Shown here in pieces: positions 55,515 to 64,000 of a stretch of 64,000 nt of DNA; positions within the stretch are counted from its first letter, which is position 1; the number at the start of each line of letters is the position of its first letter. Under the pieces are notes generated by a model. It was not told the origin of the DNA. It did not search any database and saw only the letters and a list, made by a program, of their open reading frames with translations. This stretch comes from Hemerocallis citrina (Eukaryota > Streptophyta > Magnoliopsida > Asparagales > Asphodelaceae), in assembly GCA_017893485.1 (NCBI GenBank), contig CM030366.1:71707469-71771468 (forward strand), given 5' to 3'. Position numbers and translations under genes: made by a program.

Positions 55515-56310
55515 TGTGGTAGGGTAAAAATGGCTTGGGGCCCAACCAGGGCCCAATACAACTCTCACTCAAAAATTGGTAGAAAACAACAGTCTAGTTC
55601 AGCTTCGAGCCACTGCAGGGTCGGCGTCGAACCTCAAGTTCACCCCCACAGATCTGGTCTCCTCGTATCCGATGAGCGGCGATGGCCCTCGACCTCCGAC
55701 CCACGACAGCCCTCCGGGCCGTCCGCCCCTCCTGGTATAGAATGAGGATGACCTGGCATAGCCTGGGCCACCAGATCCTCCCGGAAGCACAGAAACCGCA
55801 TGATCCGCCATGTCAGCTCCAAATACCACCAAGGGCTTTGCCACGTCAGCCCTATACCACTCCTGGTACTGCCACGTCAGCCCTAAACCCCCTGGGCCTT
55901 CTGCCACGTCAGGCCCATGGGCTTTCGGGTTCAGACCCAGCCCCCAAGCGGATCCAAACCCGGTTAGAATTCTCTATAAATACTAGACCCTCACCCACCT
56001 TTAGAGGTAACCAATCTTTTACCACTTAAATTCACCTAGTTATTGCTACTCTCTCACAGAGACTGACTAGATCGTCGGAGGATCCGCCACCGGGATAAAC
56101 TCCGGTGTTTCAGGACCGTCTGCAGGTACACAAGACCTCGGATCCGAACCCTTTGATCCGAGCCGAGGCATCCACTTCACTCTGAGCCCCTTGCAGGAGC
56201 CGCCAGGTCACTCCGAGGGTTGTCTGACAAGCAGCTTTCTCCTTCAATATAAATTGAGTCCGAACTCACACCTGGTGCATCCACACGTCTCCCAAAAATA
56301 AACCGCATCA
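55515..56310 (+). repeat. 3' LTR of TR-GAG-B (796 bp)
   Basis: Same length as the 5' LTR with few differences by eye (for example GCCG against GTCG near 55626 and CATATC against CAGATC near 55651). Ends CCGCATCA, followed by CACGG. Confidence 0.96.
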
Positions 56311-56315
56311 CACGG

Positions 56316-57980
56316 CAATAGTAGAAGCAAATGATTTGTCACAACTTTCTCTTAAGAATCTTGTGGGAAATCTCATGGCGTACGAGGTTCAAATTGAGGA
56401 GCAAAAGAAGGATGCAGAATCACAACAAGCAAAGAAGAAATCATCGGCTTTTAAAGCCATGACAGACTCAGAAGATGAGGAAGAAGATGAAGAGGAGATA
56501 GAAATGTTCACTCGAAGATTCAAAAAATTCTTAAAGAAGGGTAGTTCAATTCTAAAATTAGAGATTCTAATGACCCTCCTACTTGTTTCAGGTGTAATAA
56601 AACAGGTCACATGAAGAAGGATTGCCCTAGAAAATGCAAAGAACAAGGAAAAAACATCCAACTTCAAGAAGGAAAAATACTCAAAGAATAAGTTTGCCAA
56701 GAACAAGAAGGCTTATCAAGCAACTTGGAATGATAGTGATTCTTCTTCAGAAGAAGAAACGGATGAAAACAATGAAGTGGCAAACATGTGCTTTATGGCT
56801 TCACAAGATCATGTAAGTAATGACTTTGATTCAGAAGATTTACTTTATGCTTTTAATGAAATTTTTCAAGAGTTGAAAAAGGAAAAGATTAGAGTTAAGA
56901 ATCTGGAGAAAGTTAATCAAACACTTTCTCAAGAAAATCTTAACCTTGATAAGGAAGTGAAATCTTTAAATTCTCGCATTGCAAGTTTAGATACTGATCT
57001 TGAATCTCTAAAAAAGAATTATGAAGAGATATCCAAGAACGTGTCTAAGTTTAACAAAGGCAAAGAGAATTTAAATGATGTCCTTCATCATCAAGTAAAA
57101 TCTAGTCAAAAATATGGTCTTGGTTTCAAAAATTCTTCTATAAAAGAGTCTTCTTCTAAAAACACTAGTAGAAATAAATCAGAATCTATTTCTAGTGTTA
57201 CACATAAATTATATGAATTTTTTGAAAAGCCTAAGGTAGTAAATTTGAGTGATAAAAGCAAGTCTGACGTTCGGTTAAGTCGATTGATTCTATCTACCAG
57301 TCATCTGTCCAGAAAAATTGAATCTTATTCAACAAGATCAAAACCTCATATAAGTCGACCTAGCGTATCATCCAGTCGACTGACTTACACTAGAAGTCGA
57401 CTGAAGGATACTGTAAAGTCGACTGGACAGAACAAGTTTGTATGGGTTCCAGTAAACTTAAATCAGAATGATAGAATTGCGTATATCAATTCATATGTAT
57501 TAAATGTGTGTAATTCTATTAATTATATTCCTGCTTATGGAGGAAAATCAAACTCATTATGGGTTTGGTTTCCCCCAAACTAATATGTTTTGGACCTAAT
57601 AAAAAGGGTACCATATTTACCTTGAATATTTTATAGGTACCCAAGAAAGATCGCTGGATACTTGACAGCGGATGTTCAAAACATATGACCGGACATGCCA
57701 ATCTATTATCCACCATTCAAAGCATCGATGGAGGAACAGTTACCTTTGGTGATAACAACAAAGGAAAAGTCATAGGAATCGGCATGGTTGGTAAAAATTC
57801 TAACCCCACTATAGAAAATGTGCTGTTAGTTAGTGGATTAAAGCATAATTTGTTAAGTATTAGTCAATTATGTGATAAAGAATATAAAATAGTTTTTGAA
57901 AAAGATGCATGTTTGATTTATGACTCTACTATGCAAAATATTATTTTTCAAGGTTTTCGCAAAAATAATATTTATTGTGT
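56316..57980 (+). pseudogene. SIRE-like gag C-terminal part and protease
   Basis: The gag frame resumes (IVEANDLSQLSLKNLVGNL), has an acidic stretch (DSEDEEEDEEEIE) and a zinc knuckle near 56585-56630 (CFRCNKTGHMKKDC), with frameshifts on both sides of the knuckle. A coiled-coil region follows (about 56860-57060), then a Ser/Arg linker (57250-57430) encoded by repeated AGTCGACTG-type sites. A stop at 57581 and one near 57634 precede the protease (RWILDSGCSKHMTG, about 57655-57695), which runs to about 57980. The order is that of Copia; gag-protease activity is lost. Confidence 0.88.
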
Positions 57981-57983
57981 TTG

Positions 57984-60752
57984 AATACAATTGAGTTTTC
58001 AAATGATTTTTGTTTAATAGCTTCTAACAATGAATCTTGGCTTTGGCATAGAAGATTTGGACATGTGAATATGAAGAATCTCTCAAAATTATCTAAGTAT
58101 AACCTAGTTAAAGGACTGCCAAAACTATCCTTTAAAAATGATAAGTTATGTGATGCATGTCAACTAGGAAAACAAATCAAATCCACTTTTAAAACAAAAG
58201 AAGTAATTTCTACTAGTAGGCTGCTCGAATTAATTCATATGGATTTATTTGGCCCTACTAGAGTTGCTTCTTTAAATAAAAGTAGATATGTATTTGTTTT
58301 AGTAGATGATTTTTCAAGATTCACTTGGACATTCTTTTTAAAACATAAGAATGATGCTTTTGATGAATTTGCAAATTTTTGTAAACGTATTCAAAATCAA
58401 AGATCTCTAACCATAGTCACTATTAGAAGTGATCACGGTGGAGAATTTGAGAATGAAACATTTACAGAATATTGCAACAAGAATGGTATAACACATTCAT
58501 TTGCATTTCCTAGAGCTTCACCACAAAATGGAGTGGTTGAAAGGAAGAATAGGACTTTGCAAGAATGCGCACGTACCATGCTTGTTGAAAGCAATTTACC
58601 AAAGTACTTTTGGGCTGAAGCCGTTGCTACAGCCTGTTATGTTTTAAATAGGATTCTTATAAGACCTAAGCTAAAGAAAACTTGTTATGGGTTGTTTTTT
58701 AACAAAATTCCTAAAGTTTCTTATTTTAAGACATTTGGTTGTAAGTGTTTTATTCTGAACACTAAAGATAATCTAGATAAATTTGATCCTAGATCTAATG
58801 AGGGTATCTTTTTAGGATACTCAAATAGGAGTAAAGCATATAGAATTTTCAATAAGTCTACAATGACTATTGAAGAGTCAATGCATGTTACATTCGATGG
58901 ATCTCTGCCTTCATCAAATTTAAATAAAGATGATGAAACTGATTCATCACCTTTAAATAATGTGATTAAATCCTTAGAACAAACTAGTCTGGCTAATAAG
59001 TCGACTGATAAGGACTCCCAGTCGACTGAAGTAAAGCAGTCGACTGAAGAACCTGTCAAGTCGACTGATCCTATTGTGATATCTTCAACTTTACCAAAAT
59101 CTTTTGTTGAAGTTAAAAATGATCCTCCTGACTTAATAATTGGTGACATCTCCCATGGTATTCAGACACGTTCTCATATTTATATGATTTCTCATACAGC
59201 ATTCTTGTCGGATTTTGAACCGAAAAATATACAAGAAGCTTGTGAGAATGAATTTTGGATGAATGCCATGCAAGATGAATTAAACCAATTTATAAGGAAT
59301 GATGTATGAGATTTAGTTCCACGACCTCCTGATCAGACTATTATTAGTACCAAATAGGTATTCAAAAATAAATTAGATGAATCAGGACAAGTTGTAAGGA
59401 ACAAAGCTAGATTAGTTGCTCAAGGGTATAATCAAGAAGAAGGTATAGATTTTGATGAAACATATGCTCCTGTTGCTAGACTAGAATCAATTCGTATTTT
59501 ATTATCTTTTGCTTGTTTCATGAATTTTATACTTTATCAAATGGATGTTAAAAGTGCTTTTCTTAATGGGTTTATTAAAGAAAATGTTTATGTTAAACAA
59601 CCACCAGGTTTTGAACATGAACAATTTCCAAATCATGTTTATAAATTGAAAAAGGCTTTATACGGTCTTAAACAAGCACCTCGTGCTTGGTATGATCGTC
59701 TGAAAACTTTTCTTTTAGAAACAGGATTTGAGATAGGTAAAGTAGACACTACCCTGTTTATTAAAAGAGTTAAGAATGATATCTTAATCATACAAATATA
59801 TGTTGATGATATAATCTTTGGTTTTACTAATAATAATCTATGTCAAGAGTTTGCTAACACCATGAAAAACGAGTTTGAGATGAGTCACATGGGTGAACTC
59901 AATTATTTCCTTGGACTTCAAATTAAACAGTCCTCAAATGGCATATTTATTAATCAAGGAAAATATGCAAAGGAATTACTCAAACGGTTTAACATGGATA
60001 GTACTAGTAGTAAATCCACACCTATGGCTACTACTACTACCCTTGACAAAGATATATTAGGTAAGAGTGTTTATCAAAAACTCTATAGAGGTATGATTGG
60101 TTCACTCTTATATATTACCGCAAGTAGACCAGATATTATGTTTAGCGTATGTTTATGTTCTAGGTATCAATCTAGTCCTAAAGAGTCTCATTTAAAAGCT
60201 GTGAAACGAATTTTATGATACATTAAAGGCACATCTGATTATGGTTTATTTTATCCACGCACCGATAATTTTCAACTTTTGTCATATAGCGATGTTGATT
60301 TTGTTGGTAGTAAAACTAATCGCAAGAGCACTAGTGGGACATGTCACTTTTTGGGACATTCACTAGTTTCTTGGTGCAGTAAAAAGCAAAATTCCATATC
60401 CCTATCAACTACAGAAGCTGAGTATATCGCTGCAAGTTTGGCATGCGCACAAATCTTGTGGATGAAACAAACTTTATTAGATTATGGTATTTTCTTTGAA
60501 AAACCTTCAATTATGTGTGATAATACCAGTGCAATTAATCTATCTAAAAATCCGATTCAACATTCACGTACGAAACATATTGATATTCGACATCATTTTC
60601 TATGTGATCATGTTTTAAAAGGAGATATATCTTTAGACTTTATCTCTACTGATAAACAAGTAGCAGACATCTTTACCAAACCCCTTAAAGAAGATACTTT
60701 TATTAACTTAAGAAGAGAACTAGGAATATGTAATTTTACTGATATTTGTTGA
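57984..60752 (+). pseudogene. SIRE-like integrase, reverse transcriptase, RNase H
   Basis: Integrase: LWHRRFGHVNMKNL, CDACQLGKQ, the catalytic-core strings ELIHMDLFGPT, RSDHGGEFEN and SPQNGVVERKNRT (58040-58560), FGCKCFILNTKDNL, and a linker at 58960-59075 with four AGTCGACTG sites. [34 protein letters not shown], and an intact YVDDIIFG box at about 59800. RNase H: YSDVDFVG, STSGTCHFLG, STTEAEYIAASLA and ADIFTKPL, ending at 60752. Three stops replace probable Trp codons: TGA 59307-59309, TAG 59355-59357, TGA 60216-60218. A frameshift separates protease and integrase near 57980. Catalytic residues are otherwise well kept, so inactivation looks recent. Confidence 0.93.
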
Positions 60753-61226
60753 AAATTTTATCTGTTAAGTCGACTGTGTTTTGATTAAGTCGACTGTACT
60801 GTATTTTATATATCCTTATTTTGTTCTCTGAACAGTCGACTGATATTTATTCAAGTCGGCTGATCAGCAGATATAAAAAAAAAATTCACTTCTCGACTAA
60901 GTCGACTGCTTTACCCTATCAGTCGACTGTCGCGAGTTCAATTATCTTCATCGACGATTCATCACAGTTTTTGAGATAAAAATTTCACTTCTTTTCACCC
61001 GTGACTTCTCAAATCAGCCGTTGATCTTTACCCCTTCAATCTCAGCCATCAATCTCCAGTTAAAAACCCCTCTCTCAGCCTCCTTTTTCACCTTTTACCA
61101 TTACCCCCAATTTCGAAACCCTAAGGCCAGAGCTGAAGAAGAAGTCGACTACATTGCTGCTGTTGTTCGACTCCTAGCTGTTCTTTCCCCTTTCTCTTGG
61201 TAAAATCTTCCCTTTGCTCCTTTCAA
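60753..61226 (+). other. Spacer between pol and extra ORF, rich in AGTCGACTG
   Basis: Holds exact sites at 60768, 60788, 60834, 60900 and 60921 plus near matches. An AG-rich and T-rich region follows (61000-61220) that could be an intron 3' end or untranslated leader of a spliced subgenomic message; no splice site is firmly supported. Confidence 0.6.
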
Positions 61227-62285
61227 ATGGCACCCAAGCGTTCTAAGAGATCACATGATGCTAGTTCATCACAGGATTATTCTCAATATCTTTTAAGTCC
61301 TGATCTATTATAACGTTGGTACTTAATGTGTAGCATTGTCATTTTTCCTGGCCGATTTGTCAATTTTGGTGATTTAGATAGGTTTAATCTAGTTTCCCTT
61401 TTCCAAAATTGTAGTCTTTATGACTATCTCTCTTTAGCCAATCAACCCGACTATTATCCTCAACTTATCTATCTTTTCTATACGAACATGAGAGTTGTTC
61501 AAATGAAAGATGGAGATGTTGTAATCCGTTCATCTGTCAAAAATACTAAGATGACTCTCACACCCGAGAGAATCAATCTTATAATGGGTATTGATGACGA
61601 GGGACTCTATCTAGGTGACATTATCATGGATGATTTCTCTGTTTTATCTAAAATATTTTTGCCCAATCAAGGACCCCCAATGACTAGTAAAAATATAACA
61701 CCTGTTGCAAAATTAGTTGCAAGAATACTTGCTTATAACATTCTTCCCAAAAGAGGAAGTTATGATCAGTATTCTATGGAACTGCAACAAGCTGTTTATG
61801 CCATTTTTGGCAAAATTGCCATAAATTGGGGTCGTGTCATCTTTTCCAGACTTGAACAAAATCATATTCACTTTTTACCCTTTGGAGCTCTCCTTACCAG
61901 GGTCTTTCAGGCTTATGATATTGATCTCGATTCCGAGACCAATGTCGTTAAGCAGTATGAATGCTTCGATCGTGCTAGTTTAGCCCGTACGAAGCTTCTT
62001 GATCCTGCTCCTAGAACAACCCTTAGGTCTCCTCCTCCCTTACAAGTACCTTTGGCATCTTCTGCTAGACCTTCAGCATCTTCTAGTTCATCTCGTCCTC
62101 ATGCTAAATATGAAGATCCATCCACTCTTTATGAATGTGTCAATTATCTTATGGAACATTCAATCTCTGTTGATTCTCAGCTTGACTCCCTTGACACCAA
62201 AATTACCCACCTAACCAATCTCTTCACTTCTCAATTTCCCCCTCCATCTCAAGCTGCTGATGAAGACTCGGAAGACGACGATTGA
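61227..62285 (+). pseudogene. Extra ORF between pol and 3' LTR (SIRE-type), one stop
   Basis: ATG 61227 opens MAPKRSKRSHDASSSQDYS; a single TAA at 61311-61313 breaks an otherwise open frame of 352 codons ending at 62285. The body (GRFVNFGDLDRFNL, TLTPERINLIMGI, NITPVAKLVARILAYNILPKRG, HIHFLPFGALLTRVFQ) resembles the 'putative plant transposon protein' domain found in plant retroelements; no signal peptide or clear membrane segment is seen, so 'envelope-like' is not supported by the sequence. The C-terminus is Ser/Pro-rich and acidic (ADEDSEDDD). Function unknown. An in-frame ATG at 61326 after the stop could restart translation. Confidence 0.75.
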
Positions 62286-62759
62286 TGATTATTTTTAATT
62301 TTATTTTATGTAATTTTTCCTTTTTTCTTATGTATTGATGAACTTGTTAGTTTATGACAGTTATTTCTGTGTTTACTTCTGCAAAAGACTGGTTATTTTT
62401 TGTTTTTGTTGATGACAAAGGGGGAGAAATACCTCTCTTATTATCTATTTACTGTGTTTGTCTGTGTTTGTTTATATTTCTGTGTGTATTTCTTTCTCTG
62501 ATAAGTCGACTGATATCATCATAAGTCGACTGAGTTTCCTGTATTTGTGTTTCACATGTGTTCTGTGCATTCTTTCTCTGTTCAGCCGACTGCCTCTATT
62601 TTTAAGTCGACTGATACATCTATTTTATGATACATCTTTATGTATGCATGTTGTGTATGCATGTTGTGTTTTTAATAAGGGGAGCATATCATTACTATGC
62701 TTGTATTATTTTCTTGTTATTTTCAGCTATTGTGTTGTCATCATCAAAAAGGGGGAGAA
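62286..62759 (+). other. SIRE-like 3' untranslated region and polypurine tract
   Basis: T-rich, with exact AGTCGACTG at 62504, 62524 and 62605 and a near match at 62584. A first GGGGGAGAA lies at about 62420. The true tract AAAAAGGGGGAGAA (62746-62759) abuts the LTR. Confidence 0.85.
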
Positions 62760-64000
62760 TGTTGATTCTTGATTTTGATGATCACAACACACTGCACATG
62801 TATCTATGCTATACAGCTAAATTGCAGGTTGTACACATAAAAGACTATTCAGCTGAACAAATGAACAAGCACAAAGGCTCCAGATAAAGACAATGGTTAA
62901 AGCTTCATTCAAGACTCAAGACTCAAGACAAGACTTAAGACAAGACTCAAGACTCAAGTCAAGACTCAAGCCAAAGTCTCAAGCTCAAAAGTGTCAATAA
63001 ATTGTCATGTCTTGTAAACAATGTAATCTTATTTTTGTTGAGTCTTAGTATGATGTAAAGCCTTGTCACACACACATACACTCACTATTTTATAATGTGT
63101 GTTTTTCAAAAACATCAAAAAGAGTCAAAACAGTTTGAAATAATTTAACTGTTGAGTACCAGTCGACCGATGCTTATATCAGTCGACTGGCAGTACAAAA
63201 CTGTTTAAATTTATTCAAACTCTGACCAGTCGACTCATTATGGCAACCCAGTCGACTGTTCGAGTGCTTTTGACCGTTTTCTGTTTTCAAAATCGATTTT
63301 CAAATTCAAAAGCTTTTAAGATCCGTTGGTTGACAGTTGAGATAACCGTCTCCCAACGTCCAGGAGTTCTAACTCTATAAATAGAGTTCAGAACTCTCTG
63401 AAAAAGATCTAACAACATTCTTTAAGATTTCCGAGCATTCTTGAGCATTTCTAAGTGAAAAAGAGAAAAAGCTTTCAAGTTTCAAAATTCTGGTTCTCTA
63501 CACTCAGTCCAGTATAACATCGGGATTTGTTCTGGACTGGGTATAGAAGTCGACCTCCTTTTAGCCACATTCTACAACACATAACACCAACAAGGCTATA
63601 GGTTGACTGTAAATTTTTATTGTTTCTTTTTTGCTCTCGGTTGGAGAGTTAGACTCTAGGGTGTAGAGTCGGTCGTTTCACTCTTGGTAGTAGAGTGGGT
63701 CTGTTTTCTCTGGTTGAGAGAAAGGACTACGGGTGTAAACTTGTTTTTCAAGAATAGTGGAAATCCCAAGTGGGTTGCTTGGGGACTGGATGTAGGTCGG
63801 AAGGACCGAACCAGGATATATCGTGTATACTCTGTGATTGTTCTCTTGAACTTGCATTTACTTGTTTCTGTTTAAGTTCTGTGAAACTTGTCTGGACAGT
63901 CGACTCAGCTCAATATCAGTCGACTGGTCAGACTCGTATTAGTTATAAATTAACTATGTCTTCAGTCGTCTGTGTCAACTTTAAGTCGACTGCACAGAGT
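62760..64000 (+). repeat. 3' LTR of the SIRE-like element (cut by window end)
   Basis: Starts TGTTGATTCTTG and matches the 5' LTR base for base over long stretches. It lacks about 45 bases near 63735 that the 5' LTR has. TATA box at about 63376-63384. Exact AGTCGACTG at 63181, 63250, 63918 and 63984. The last 150-190 bases lie beyond the window. Confidence 0.95.

Larger units (their letters stand above)
46773..56310 (+). mobile_element. Young pol-less Tat-like Gypsy element ('TR-GAG-B', 9.5 kb)
   Basis: Bounded by CACGG at 46768-46772 and 56311-56315. Two 796-bp LTRs differ at only a small number of positions by eye, so the insertion is young. Order: 5' LTR, PBS, gag-protease (47647-49926), a 415-bp spacer, an opposite-strand spliced gene (53350-50342), a GC-rich spacer, an 89-bp tandem array (54480-55450), polypurine tract, 3' LTR. 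RT, RNase H and integrase are absent, so it must be mobilised in trans. Opposite-strand ORFs are known in Tat elements such as Grande; gag-only elements have been called TR-GAG. Confidence 0.93.
45188..63992. repeat. Dispersed AGTCGACTG palindrome sites
   Basis: Twenty-four exact copies found by eye, all in SIRE-like sequence and none seen in the nested TR-GAG-B. Starts: 45188, 45257, 45963, 46029, 46096; 57374, 57395, 57417; 58999, 59020, 59038, 59059; 60768, 60788, 60834, 60900, 60921; 62504, 62524, 62605; 63181, 63250, 63918, 63984. About fifteen more have one or two mismatches, for example near 45168, 45235, 57268, 57353, 60856 and 62584. Most are preceded by A or C, so the core is [A/C]AGTCGACTG. 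Confidence 0.9.
44767..64000 (+). mobile_element. SIRE/Maximus-like Copia element, right end beyond window
   Basis: 5' LTR (44767-46198), tRNA-iMet PBS, gag (split by a 9.5 kb insertion), protease, integrase, RT, RNase H, an extra ORF (61227-62285), polypurine tract and 3' LTR (62760 to past the window). Without the insertion it is about 9.7 kb within the window. The extra ORF between pol and the 3' LTR is the hallmark of SIRE/Maximus Copia elements. The LTRs are nearly identical, so the insertion is fairly young, yet pol has several stops. The element carries many AGTCGACTG palindromes. Confidence 0.88.

Noticed and set aside
1..64000. Endogenous pararetrovirus or other viral integration
   Set aside because: Every reverse transcriptase segment belongs to Copia or Gypsy order with LTRs and integrase; no movement-protein or viral coat-like frame was seen.

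Overview
This is nuclear DNA of a flowering plant. It is packed with LTR retrotransposons of plant lineages (chromodomain Gypsy of the Tekay/Del type, Tat-like Gypsy, a SIRE/Maximus-like Copia and another Copia), Helitrons, hAT and PIF/Harbinger-like DNA transposons, and MITEs in TA sites. The species cannot be named from the sequence. I recognise no ordinary host gene. Almost every long reading frame belongs to a mobile element, and most are broken.

Layout. (1) 1-805: the 5' end of a minus-strand Tat-like element (gag start, PBS, LTR) that runs off the left edge. (2) 806-1862: AT-rich filler, then a truncated Helitron. (3) 1863-19809: a Copia element ('Copia-A') whose 5' LTR is split by a 10.1 kb minus-strand Gypsy insertion (2140-12219, TSD GTTAC). 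That insertion is chimeric: outer LTRs of one short family enclose a Tekay/Del polyprotein that carries a 3.2 kb LTR of a second family at its 3' side. Downstream of the Copia-A pol sits a palindrome of two LTR copies (16726-18075), itself hit by a Stowaway-type MITE. (4) 19830-23870: a diverged tandem duplication of AT-rich DNA; one copy holds a Helitron and the other preserves the empty site. (5) 23880-24799: another Copia LTR with PBS. (6) 24800-38222: a decayed minus-strand, pol-less Tat-like element (LTR, gag, antisense gene remnant, tandem repeats, LTR), interrupted by a 3.25 kb solo LTR (TSD TCTGA) and a 3.5 kb hAT element. (7) 38223-44766: a PIF/Harbinger-like element, a complete Helitron, a Copia gag fragment and an LTR-like stretch. 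(8) 44767-64000: a SIRE/Maximus-like Copia whose gag is split by a young pol-less Tat-like element (46773-56310, TSD CACGG).

How the parts work together. The two pol-less Tat-like elements have the same plan: LTR, tRNA primer site, gag (with protease in the young one), no reverse transcriptase or integrase, then an opposite-strand gene, a tandem-repeat 3' region, polypurine tract and LTR. They must borrow enzymes from an autonomous relative. In the young copy the opposite-strand gene has its own TATA box and three GT-AG introns whose removal gives one continuous frame of 888 codons, broken by a single TGG-to-TAG stop. The SIRE-like element is peppered with the palindrome AGTCGACTG: 24 exact sites by eye in about 9.7 kb, in both LTRs and every inter-domain linker, read in different frames.

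Limits: boundaries rest on visible TG...CA ends, target-site duplications, primer sites and repeat-to-repeat comparison by eye. No database search was possible, so family names come from motifs alone.
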